The translations under genes and the position numbers were made by a program. Below are positions 1 through 6,547 of a stretch of DNA of 7,459 nucleotides, in pieces. The notes beneath the pieces were generated by a model, which saw nothing but the letters and a program-made list of their open reading frames with translations, was not told where the DNA came from and searched no databases. The stretch is from assembly GCA_030428345.1 (NCBI GenBank), contig JAUIBM010000128.1, positions 1-7,459 of the forward strand, read 5' to 3'. The first letter of the stretch is position 1, and the number at the start of each line of letters is the position of its first letter. Source of the stretch: Alphaproteobacteria bacterium (GTDB lineage: Bacteria > Pseudomonadota > Alphaproteobacteria > Rhizobiales > Rhizobiaceae).

Positions 1-147
1 GTCAGCCGCCTGAACGACGCGATCCTGATGACCCGCGAGTTGGTCAAGCAGCGCTGGGAAGGCATGGGCATCCTGTCGACCGGGCCGGGCTGGTACGAGA
101 AGCAGTATCTGCAGGCGCGCGGCCAGGCTGTTGGGTGCGTGATTCAT
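1..147 (-). CDS. Possible start of a third minus-strand operon gene, interrupted at the window edge
   Basis: Reading the minus strand past the SDR stop (186) there is a strong Shine-Dalgarno, GAGGAGAGG (152-160), 4 bases before an ATG at 147-145. It is almost the same as the GAGGAGAG in front of the SDR gene. The frame begins MNHAPNSLAAR and stays open to the window edge (49 codons). The gap from the SDR stop is 38 bp, which fits a third operon gene. Only about the first 8 to 10 codons look natural; beyond about base 120 the minus frame has poor G/C at third positions and the opposite strand carries the coding signal instead. The opening PNSLAAR resembles, from memory, the N-terminus of some omega-amino-acid:pyruvate aminotransferases, but seven residues cannot settle that. 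The start signal is convincing; the body of the gene appears replaced at a junction near 115-130. Confidence 0.35.
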   Translation of the reverse strand, partial: MNHAPNSLAARLQILLLVPARPGRQDAHAFPALLDQLAGHQDRVVQAAD

Positions 148-234
148 GGGGCCTCTCCTCGTTCGGATCGGAAGGCGAGCGCTGCTCAGACGTGCTCGCC
201 GCCGTTGATGTGGACCTCGGTGCCGGTGACATAG
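1..234 (+). pseudogene. 3' fragment of an unidentified protein gene, lacking a proper end
   Basis: Frame 1 is open from the window edge to a TGA at 232-234, giving 77 residues with no start in the window. I do not recognise the family. The first 42 codons look truly coding: 40 of 42 end in G or C, and the peptide reads like a folded protein (RELVKQRWEGMGILSTGP, then WYEKQYLQARG). After base 126 the signal collapses: of the next 23 codons 10 end in T, and the frame runs into the 3' end of the convergent SDR gene, overlapping it by 49 bases. The natural end of the protein therefore seems lost, and residues after about 42 are probably readthrough of unrelated sequence. It could be a truncated gene, the edge of an inversion, or an assembly chimera. 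I am fairly sure of coding up to about base 126, and unsure of everything after. Confidence 0.45.
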
Positions 235-953
235 CTCGCCTGGCCGGAGGCGAGAAACGTCACCATCGCGGCGATCTCCTGCGGGCGCGCCATGCGTCCC
301 ATCGGAATGCGGGCGATGGCGCGGGTCCGCGCCTCCTCCTCGCTGACGCCGGCCAGGCGCGAATCGGCGGCCAGGCCCTCGGCTACCCGGTCGGTCTCGG
401 TGAGGCCGGGATTGACCGCGACGATCCGCACCCCGCGCCCGGCATAGGCGGCAGCCATCCCGGCGGTGACCAGCATCAGCGCGGCATTGGCCGCGCCGCC
501 CGGCATGTGCACCGGCGAGGCCGCCTTGCCGCCATTGCCGAGGACATTGACGATCACGCCCTGGCGGCGCTCCGCCATGCGCTTGACCGCAGGGTCGATG
601 AGATTGACATAGGTGAAGAACTTGGCGTCCATCGCCGCGCGATAGGCGCCCGGGTCGAGATCGTCCGGCGGCGTGCGGCGCGCGGCGCCCGCGCTGTTGA
701 CCAGAATATCGACCGGCCCCAGCCGCGCCTCGATCTCCTCGAGCGCGCGCAGCGCCTCGCCCGCATCGGCCAGATCGGCGCAGACGCCGATGGCTCCCGG
801 CAGTTCCGCCAGCGCCGCGCTCATATTGGCCGTCGAGCGCGAGACGAGGGCGATGCGCGCCCCTTCGGCAGACAGCGCGTGCGCGCAGGCCAGGCCGATG
901 CCCTTCGAGCCCCCCGCGATCAGCGCGAGCTTGCCGGAAATTCCCAGATCCAT
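186..953 (-). CDS. SDR-fold protein with a divergent catalytic site
   Basis: A 255-residue protein of the short-chain dehydrogenase/reductase fold, normal length for a classical SDR. The nucleotide-binding loop is AGGSKGIG at residues 13-20 (the family usually has TGxxxGIG), the NNAG motif is NSAG at 86-89, the helix Asn is present in VNL (116-118), and the end has the usual VTGTEVHINGG. The active site is unusual: where classical members have Ser and then YxxxK, this protein has a Gly/Asn stretch (LGNGG, 138-142) and GGAAN (152-156), so both the Tyr and the Lys are missing. Other SDR-fold proteins with Gly and Asn at these places exist, so this may be a known atypical subgroup. An ordinary NAD(P)H alcohol/ketone oxidoreductase role is therefore doubtful. 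The start is fixed by TGAGGAGAG, whose TGA is the stop codon of the aminotransferase gene upstream (10 bp gap), so the two are co-transcribed and probably co-translated. Fold certain, function unknown. Confidence 0.85.
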   Translation of the reverse strand: MDLGISGKLALIAGGSKGIGLACAHALSAEGARIALVSRSTANMSAALAELPGAIGVCADLADAGEALRALEEIEARLGPVDILVNSAGAARRTPPDDLDPGAYRAAMDAKFFTYVNLIDPAVKRMAERRQGVIVNVLGNGGKAASPVHMPGGAANAALMLVTAGMAAAYAGRGVRIVAVNPGLTETDRVAEGLAADSRLAGVSEEEARTRAIARIPMGRMARPQEIAAMVTFLASGQASYVTGTEVHINGGEHV

Positions 954-963
954 GATTCTCTCC

Positions 964-2349
964 TCAACCCAGCCTTCCCTGCCGCTTCAGCTCGGCCCAG
1001 GTGTCGTCCAGCGTCTTGTGCGTAAGCGCGATCAATTCGTCCGCCTCCTCATGACTGAGCGTGAGCGGCGGCGACAGGATGAGCGAATCGCGCACCGCGC
1101 GCATTACCAGTCCGTTGGCGAAGGAAAAATCGCGCGCCAGCGTGCCGACCGAGCCGACCGGGGAGAAGCGCTTCGTCGTGTCCGATTTGTCGGGAACCAG
1201 TTCCAGCGCCCCCAGCAGGCCCTTCATGCGCGCCTCGCCGACAAGCGGATGCTCGCCCAGCGCCAGCCAGCGCTCGGCCAGATACGGCCCGATGTCGGTG
1301 CGCACGCGCTCCACCAGCTTCTCGCGCCTGATGATCTCCAGATTGGCGATCGCCGCCGCGCAGCAGGCCGGATGCCCCGAATAGGTGTAGCCGTGGTAGA
1401 ATTCGCCGCCGCGCTCGTGAAAGACCTTGGCCACCTTGTCGGAGACGACGACCCCGCCGATCGGCAGATAGCCGGAGGAAAGCCCCTTGGCGATGGTCAT
1501 GAAATCCGGGTCGAGCCCGTAGGTCTGGCAGCCGAACCACTCGCCGGTGCGCCCGAATCCGCAGATCACCTCGTCGCAGATGAACAGGATGTCGCGTTCC
1601 TTGAGAATGCGCTTCACTTCGGGCCAGTAGGTCTCGGGCGGAATGATCACGCCGCCCGCGCCCTGGATCGGTTCGGCGATGAAGGCGGCGACATGCTCCT
1701 CGCCTATGGCGTCGATCGCGTTTTCGAGCGCCCGCGCCGCATGCCTGCCGAACTGGTCCGGATCCATGTCCTGGCCGGAGCCGAACCAGTAGGGCTGGTC
1801 GACATGCACAATGCCGGGAATGGGCAGCCCGCCCTGCGAATGCATCGCCGTCATGCCGCCGAGCGAGGCCGCGCCCATGGTCGAGCCGTGATAGGCGTTG
1901 TGGCGGGCGATGACCGTCTTCTTGTGCGGCTTGCCCATCAGGTCCCAATAGGTGCGGACCATGCGCAGGATGGTGTCGTTGGCATCGGAGCCCGACGAGC
2001 CGAAGAACACCATGTTCATGCCTTCCGGCGCGATTTCCGCCACCATCTGCGACAGGCGGATCACCGGCTCGTGCGTGGTCTTGAAGAAGGTGTTGTAATA
2101 GGCGAGTTCGCTCATCTGGGCGCGGACCGCCTCCACGATCTCGTTGCGGCCATGGCCGACATTGACGCACCACAGCCCCGCCATGCCGTCGAGAATGCGG
2201 TTGCCCTCCGAATCCCAGAGCCACACCCCGTCGGCGCGCGCGATCACCCTGCGTTCGGAAAGGGTGAGCGCGCCATGGTCGGTGAAGGGATGCAGGTGAT
2301 GGGCCGCATCGAGGGCGCGAAGGTCGTCTGTCGACAGATTGTGCAGCAT
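964..2349 (-). CDS. Class III PLP aminotransferase, SpuC-like (putrescine/omega-amine:pyruvate)
   Basis: A 461-residue fold-type I aminotransferase, cytosolic, likely moving the amino group of a diamine, polyamine or omega-amino acid to pyruvate. Landmarks: DGMAGLWCVNVGHGR (54-68), YYNTFFKTTHEPV (84-96), phosphate-cup GSSGSD (117-122), Tyr153-His154-Gly155 with Tyr153 stacking on PLP, CDEVICGFGRTG (258-269) with Asp259 for the pyridine nitrogen, the Schiff-base lysine Lys288 in TIAKGLSSG, and YTYSGHP (321-327) from the partner subunit. Near the end, GLVMRAVRDSLILSPPL (413-429) resembles Pseudomonas SpuC closely. All catalytic residues are present, so the enzyme should be active. The exact amine cannot be read from sequence; beta-alanine, 4-aminobutyrate or taurine-type substrates are possible. 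The ATG at 2349 has only a weak Shine-Dalgarno, but no in-frame start lies just upstream. First gene of the operon with the SDR, divergent from a gamma-glutamyl ligase gene. Confidence 0.92.
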   Translation of the reverse strand: MLHNLSTDDLRALDAAHHLHPFTDHGALTLSERRVIARADGVWLWDSEGNRILDGMAGLWCVNVGHGRNEIVEAVRAQMSELAYYNTFFKTTHEPVIRLSQMVAEIAPEGMNMVFFGSSGSDANDTILRMVRTYWDLMGKPHKKTVIARHNAYHGSTMGAASLGGMTAMHSQGGLPIPGIVHVDQPYWFGSGQDMDPDQFGRHAARALENAIDAIGEEHVAAFIAEPIQGAGGVIIPPETYWPEVKRILKERDILFICDEVICGFGRTGEWFGCQTYGLDPDFMTIAKGLSSGYLPIGGVVVSDKVAKVFHERGGEFYHGYTYSGHPACCAAAIANLEIIRREKLVERVRTDIGPYLAERWLALGEHPLVGEARMKGLLGALELVPDKSDTTKRFSPVGSVGTLARDFSFANGLVMRAVRDSLILSPPLTLSHEEADELIALTHKTLDDTWAELKRQGRLG

Positions 2350-2377
2350 GATCGGGTACCCCGTGGCAAATCCGCTT

Positions 2378-2416
2378 CGGGCTTAGCCAATGCCCGCACC
2401 CTTGGCAATGTTTGCC
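2378..2416. promoter_or_regulatory. Cluster of short inverted repeats, candidate operator
   Basis: Three overlapping dyads lie here: CGGGC-N9-GCCCG (2378-2396), GCCAA-N11-TTGGC (2386-2406) and the perfect GGCAA-TGT-TTGCC (2404-2416). They cover the -35 and -10 of the possible minus-strand promoter, which is where a repressor operator would be expected. Five-base arms can occur by chance in GC-rich DNA, so the evidence is position plus clustering rather than length. No regulator gene is in the window. Confidence 0.35.
2380..2408 (-). promoter_or_regulatory. Possible promoter of the aminotransferase-SDR operon
   Basis: On the minus strand TTGCCA (2408-2403, five of six to TTGACA) is followed after exactly 17 bases by TAAGCC (2385-2380). 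The -10 is poor against TATAAT, but it is preceded by GC to give GCTA, the core of the -10 described for Caulobacter housekeeping promoters. It would place the transcript start near 2373 and leave about 24 bases of leader. The -35 lies inside the GGCAA-N3-TTGCC inverted repeat. Read by eye only. Confidence 0.3.
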
Positions 2417-2441
2417 GCCGATCGCGCCCCCATCCCACCTT

Positions 2442-2489
2442 GTCCCGTCTTGTCTGGCACTGCCCCGCCCGGTCCCGTCGCGCTTGGCA
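2442..2489 (+). repeat. Imperfect 18-bp direct repeat at 30-bp spacing upstream of the ligase gene
   Basis: GTCCCGTCTTGTCTGGCA (2442-2459) and GTCCCGTCGCGCTTGGCA (2472-2489) match at 14 of 18 positions, including an unbroken GTCCCGTC and TGGCA. Start-to-start distance is 30 bp, close to three helical turns, so both copies would face the same side of DNA. The second copy ends exactly on the -35 hexamer of the predicted ligase promoter and the first sits about 30 bp upstream, an arrangement fitting an activator or repressor that binds in tandem. The surrounding stretch (2425-2480) is C/T-rich on this strand, which raises the chance of accidental similarity. Confidence 0.45.
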
Positions 2490-2512
2490 TCGCATGGACG
2501 CGGCGATACATT
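2484..2512 (+). promoter_or_regulatory. Sigma70-type promoter of the gamma-glutamyl ligase gene
   Basis: TTGGCA (2484-2489, five of six to TTGACA), a spacer of exactly 17 bases, then TACATT (2507-2512, four of six to TATAAT). Transcription would start near 2519 and give a leader of about 28 bases before the TTG start at 2547. The best promoter-like match I noticed in the window, and correctly placed. Confidence 0.55.
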
Positions 2513-2534
2513 CGGCGCCGGACAAGGCCTTGCG

Positions 2535-2549
2535 AAGGAACATCGCTTG
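2535..2549 (+). promoter_or_regulatory. Shine-Dalgarno that decides a TTG start
   Basis: AAGGA at 2535-2539 stands 7 bases before TTG at 2547. The frame is open further upstream to an ATG at 2412, but that extension lies across the predicted promoter and repeats and is Pro/Ser-rich and unlike the family. The first in-frame ATG downstream (codon 46) would cut into the conserved N-terminal domain. TTG is thus the only start with both a ribosome site and the right length. Confidence 0.7.
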
Positions 2550-3929
2550 AACAACCAGACTGCCGGCTCGCGCGCGCCGGCCGGGCCCGCCGCCGCGGAG
2601 CTGGACGAGGGAAGCCGGTTTCTGGCCGACAATCCCGACATCGAATCCGTCGACCTGCTGATCAGCGATCTGAACGGCGTCATGCGCGGCAAATGGGCGC
2701 CGGCCGAATCGCTGAAAAAGGTGGTGCAGCCGGGCATCAATCTGCCGCTGTCGCTGTTCGGCCTCGATATCTGGGGCCGCGAGGTGGAGGCGACCAATCT
2801 GCATGTGGAAACCGGCGACCGCGACGGGTTCTGCCGGGCGATTCCCGGTCGCATCGCGCGCGCGCCATGGGCGGCGCGGCCTACCGCGCAGGCCTTTCTC
2901 AGCATGTATACCGAGACGGGAATGCCGTTTCACGCCGATCCGCGCAATGCGCTGGCCGCGGTCGTCGAGCGGTTTTCGCAGGCCGGGCTCACCCCGGTGG
3001 CGGCCTTCGAACTGGAATTCTATCTGGTCGACCCGGCCCAGTTCCAGAAGAACGGCCGCATGTCGCTCGACCACGGCAACGGCCCCGACCCGCAGAACAT
3101 GTATTCGCTGGCCGAATTGCGCGGCCAGAACGATCTGTTCGCCGAGATTCGCGCGGCGGCGATCGAGCAGGACCTGCCCATCGACACGATCATCAAGGAG
3201 GCGGCGCCCGGACAGTTCGAGGTCAATCTCAAGCACCGGCCCGATGCGCTGGCCGCGGCCGATGACGCGGTACTGCTGCGCCGGCTGATTTCCGAATGCG
3301 CACATCGCTCGGGACTGCGGGCGACCTTCATGGCCAAGCCCTTCCTGGAATGGCCGGGCAATGGCATGCATGTCCATGCCAGCCTGCTGGACCGCGATGG
3401 CGTCAACATCTTCTCGCTGCCGGGCGGGCGGGATTGTCTCGGCCATGCCGCGGCCGGCCTTCTGGAGACCATGCGCGACTGCCTGTTGCTCTTCATTCCC
3501 GGCTTCAACGGCTATCGCCGGCTGCAGCCTGGCTCCTATGCGCCGACGCGGATTGCCTGGGGCTGGAACAACCGTTCCGTCGCCGTGCGCGTGCCGGCCT
3601 CCGACGAGGCGGCGCTGCGGCTGGAGCACCGGCTTTCCGGGGCGGACGCGAACCCCTATCTGGTGATGGCCGGCGTTCTGGGCGGGATGCTGGAAGGGCT
3701 GGAGGCCGGAAAGGCCCCGCCGCCGCCTGTGGAGGGCAGCGCCTATGCGGTGCCGCTGCCGCAGCTTTCCGACGACATGGACGACGCGATCGCCGATTTC
3801 GAGCGGTCCGACTTCATCCGCCGCCTTCTGGGCGCGGAATTGAGGCACATCTTCGCCGAGGTGAAGAAGGTCGAGCTCGCCGCGTTCGACAACGAGATCA
3901 CGCCGCTGGAGCGCTCGACCTATCTGTGA
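2547..3929 (+). CDS. Glutamine-synthetase-fold ligase, likely gamma-glutamyl-amine/polyamine synthetase
   Basis: A 460-residue member of the GS superfamily, predicted to join L-glutamate to an amine using ATP. The N-terminal beta-grasp domain carries DLLISDLNGVMRGK (36-49). The catalytic barrel shows FELEF with metal ligands Glu155 and Glu157, KEAAPGQFEVNL with Glu218 and Glu225, GNGMHVHAS with His275 and His277, NNRS (341-344), Arg348, and LEHRLSGADANPYL (359-372). True glutamine synthetases have PGYEAP, whose Glu closes over ammonium; here the stretch is PGSYAP (328-333) with Tyr331 in that place. This favours a larger amine than ammonia, as in PuuA, SpuI and IpuC. The adenylylation-site region of GlnA is not recognisable. 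The divergent SpuC-like aminotransferase supports a role in polyamine or amine breakdown, but PuuB, PuuC and PuuD partners are not in this window. Family near certain; substrate inferred. Confidence 0.9.
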   Translation: MNNQTAGSRAPAGPAAAELDEGSRFLADNPDIESVDLLISDLNGVMRGKWAPAESLKKVVQPGINLPLSLFGLDIWGREVEATNLHVETGDRDGFCRAIPGRIARAPWAARPTAQAFLSMYTETGMPFHADPRNALAAVVERFSQAGLTPVAAFELEFYLVDPAQFQKNGRMSLDHGNGPDPQNMYSLAELRGQNDLFAEIRAAAIEQDLPIDTIIKEAAPGQFEVNLKHRPDALAAADDAVLLRRLISECAHRSGLRATFMAKPFLEWPGNGMHVHASLLDRDGVNIFSLPGGRDCLGHAAAGLLETMRDCLLLFIPGFNGYRRLQPGSYAPTRIAWGWNNRSVAVRVPASDEAALRLEHRLSGADANPYLVMAGVLGGMLEGLEAGKAPPPPVEGSAYAVPLPQLSDDMDDAIADFERSDFIRRLLGAELRHIFAEVKKVELAAFDNEITPLERSTYL

Positions 3930-3945
3930 GGCGGGCCGAGCCGTT

Positions 3946-4344
3946 TCACGCCGGTTCTGCGTGAATGGTCACTTTGCTCTCGTAGAAGGCGGCAAGGCCG
4001 GCCAGTTCCAGCAATTCGTCATAAGGGGTCTCATAGGCCCACAGGGCGTTGTCGATCTCGTGATCGCCGACCACGATGTTCCAATAGCTTGCGATTCCCT
4101 TGAACGGGCACCGCGTGGCGTGGGACGAACGGGCGAGGCGGTCCCCGTCGATATCCTCGATCGGGACATAGTAGACCGGCGGATGATTGGTCTCCTGCAC
4201 CATCATGGCGTGGGTCGTCTCGGCGATCCTCGCGCCGTCGACCTCGACGATCACGCGGCCGGCATAGGGCAGGACCTTGACTTCGTGTTCGGGATGGACG
4301 GCGAAGCCGGGCGCCGGATTGGCCGCAGCTGAAAGATCGGACAT
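3946..4344 (-). CDS. DUF427 family protein
   Basis: A 132-residue soluble protein of the DUF427 family (Pfam NTP_transf_9, a name that does not reflect a proven activity). Recognisable parts are the GRVIVEVDGARIAET strand pair (about 36-50), ETNHPPVYYVP (about 54-64), the family's most conserved RCPFKGIASYWNIVVGD (about 81-97), and NALWAYETPYDELLELAG followed by AAFYESKV at the end. Length is that of single-domain members. The ATG at 4344 is preceded by AGGAGG with an 8-base gap; a longer reading upstream would be a poor match and would skip this site. It has no membrane segment or signal peptide. It is convergent with the ligase gene (16 bp between stops, too little for a separate terminator on each side) and divergent from trpF, so it is probably transcribed alone. 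Biochemical function is unknown. Confidence 0.9.
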   Translation of the reverse strand: MSDLSAAANPAPGFAVHPEHEVKVLPYAGRVIVEVDGARIAETTHAMMVQETNHPPVYYVPIEDIDGDRLARSSHATRCPFKGIASYWNIVVGDHEIDNALWAYETPYDELLELAGLAAFYESKVTIHAEPA

Positions 4345-4381
4345 GACATTCGCCTCCTGTGCAATGGCTGTCGTCCGGCGC

Positions 4382-4410
4382 AATTTACCAGCCAGTACCG
4401 GGCGGCGCAA
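4382..4410 (-). promoter_or_regulatory. Weak candidate promoter for the DUF427 gene
   Basis: On the minus strand TTGCGC (4410-4405) is followed after 17 bases by TAAATT (4387-4382, four of six to TATAAT). The -35 is only three of six. It lies in the 173-bp region shared with trpF, about 38 bases before the DUF427 start. I found no comparable plus-strand promoter for trpF; the region also has a CCCCGCGGGG palindrome at 4445-4454 of unknown meaning. Confidence 0.25.
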
Positions 4411-4517
4411 ACGCCAAACCGGCCTTGCGACAACCACGCCACCGCCCCGCGGGGTTTCCCGCCAATGGACTCGGCCTGCAAATTCTGGCAGGTGAAAGCC
4501 TGGCAAGGACACGGGAA

Positions 4518-5221
4518 ATGGGCGCGAAGCAGCTCGACATCAAGATTTGCGGCCTCAGCGGGGCGGACGGCGTCAATGCCGCGCTGGCCGGCGGGGCGAC
4601 GCATGTCGGGTTCATCTTCTTCGCCCCGAGCCCGCGAAACGTTTCGCCGCATCAGGCCGGGGAACTGGCCATGCTGGCGCAGGGCAGGGCGCTGAGCGTG
4701 GCGGTCACCGTCGACGCGGCCGATGCGGAGATCGACGCCATCGTGGCGCAGATGAAGCCGGATTGGCTGCAATTGCATGGCGGGGAAAGCCCGGCGAGGC
4801 TGCGCCAGCTGAAGGCGCGATACCGTATCCCGGTCATGAAGGCGCTGGCGATCCGCGAGGCGGGCGATCTGGCGGCGATCCGGCCCTATGTCGGGGTCGC
4901 CGACCGCTTTCTTTTCGACGCCAAGCCGCCAAAGGGCGCCGAACTGCCGGGCGGCAATGGCGTCAGCTTCGACTGGAAGCTTCTGGCCGGTCTTGACCGC
5001 GGCATCGACTACATGCTTTCGGGTGGCGTGAATACCGCCAATGTGGGCGAGGCGATCCTGAGCACGCGGGGGAGCGGCGTCGACATATCCTCCGGGGTGG
5101 AATCGGCGCCGGGCGTCAAGGACGTCAGGCGGATCGGTGAGTTCCTCGCCGCGGCGAAGCAGGCAGAGCTAGACAAACAAGCACAGCAGGACAGGGCGGC
5201 AGCCCTGAGCGGGGCGCAAGC

Positions 5222-5225
<4 letters not shown>
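4518..5225 (+). CDS. trpF: Phosphoribosylanthranilate isomerase TrpF
   Basis: A 235-residue (beta/alpha)8-barrel enzyme that converts N-(5-phosphoribosyl)anthranilate to the CdRP ketose in tryptophan synthesis. Seen in the sequence: IKICGL with catalytic base Cys11, HVGFIFFAPSPRNV (29-42), LQLHGGESP (84-92), FLFDAK with catalytic acid Asp134, GGNGVSFDW (145-153), LSGGVNTANV (167-176) and the phosphate-binding VDISSGVESAPGVKD (188-202). The C-terminus carries a polar Lys/Gln/Ala-rich tail of about 25 residues past the barrel, longer than the core needs. ATG at 4518 has AAGGA at 4505-4509 (8-base gap) and starts two residues before the expected beta-1 strand. Its TGA overlaps the trpB start, so the two are translationally coupled. 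trpC is not adjacent, as is usual in alphaproteobacteria, where trpFBA stands apart from trpGDC and trpE. Confidence 0.97.
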
Positions 5226-6442
<1,217 letters not shown>

Positions 6443-6452
6443 TCGCACTCCG

Positions 6453-6473
6453 GGCCGCCGGGCCTGGCGGGCC
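6453..6473 (+). other. GC-rich hairpin just after trpB
   Basis: GGCCGCC (6453-6459) can pair with GGC-GGCC (6466-6468 and 6470-6473) across a six-base loop, leaving G6469 bulged. No T-run follows, so it is not a classical terminator. Beginning 11 bases after the trpB stop inside a 105-bp gap, it could limit readthrough or protect the 3' end of the trpFB message. Short GC stems are frequent at this base composition. Confidence 0.3.
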
Positions 6474-6503
6474 GTGACATGCTTGTTGTCCATCGTGTAT
6501 GGG
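6474..6503 (+). promoter_or_regulatory. Possible internal promoter ahead of trpA
   Basis: GTGACA (6474-6479, five of six to TTGACA), then 18 bases, then TATGGG (6498-6503, three of six to TATAAT). Transcription would begin near 6510, leaving a leader of about 38 bases to trpA. It would let trpA and the gene after it be expressed apart from trpFB. The -10 is weak. Confidence 0.25.
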
Positions 6504-6547
6504 ATGGTCGTTCAGATCCAGGCAGACGAAGCGAAAGCTGAAACCCA

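Noticed and set aside
2412..2546. A 45-residue N-terminal extension of the ligase from the ATG at 2412
   Set aside because: It has no ribosome site, is Pro/Ser-rich and unlike the family, and would overlie the promoter and direct repeats. The TTG at 2547 with AAGGA is better.
673..2550. A 625-codon plus-strand open frame antisense to the SDR and aminotransferase genes
   Set aside because: The opposite strand encodes two clear enzymes with intact motifs. The antisense product is Arg/Ala/His-rich without recognisable motifs, as expected in high-GC DNA where antisense stops are rare.
1049..2905. A 618-codon minus-strand open frame crossing the aminotransferase gene, the divergent promoter region and the ligase start
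   Set aside because: It runs in another frame of a proven gene and through the regulatory gap; its composition is low-complexity Arg/Gly/His and no domain is visible.
2244..3848. A 534-codon minus-strand open frame antisense to the ligase gene
   Set aside because: The plus strand holds all glutamine-synthetase-fold motifs in order. The antisense frame has no family features.
4445..4454. CCCCGCGGGG palindrome followed by TTT as a terminator
   Set aside because: The two arms leave no adequate loop and only three T follow. It lies upstream of trpF and of DUF427 rather than after any gene.
4345..4512. A 56-residue N-terminal extension of the DUF427 protein
   Set aside because: The internal ATG at 4344 has a strong AGGAGG at proper spacing and gives the normal family length; the extension is Arg/Gly/Pro-rich without similarity I recognise.
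4345..4517. A tryptophan leader peptide or attenuator before trpF
   Set aside because: No short frame with clustered Trp codons and no terminator/antiterminator pair is visible. In alphaproteobacteria attenuation is known for trpE rather than trpFBA.
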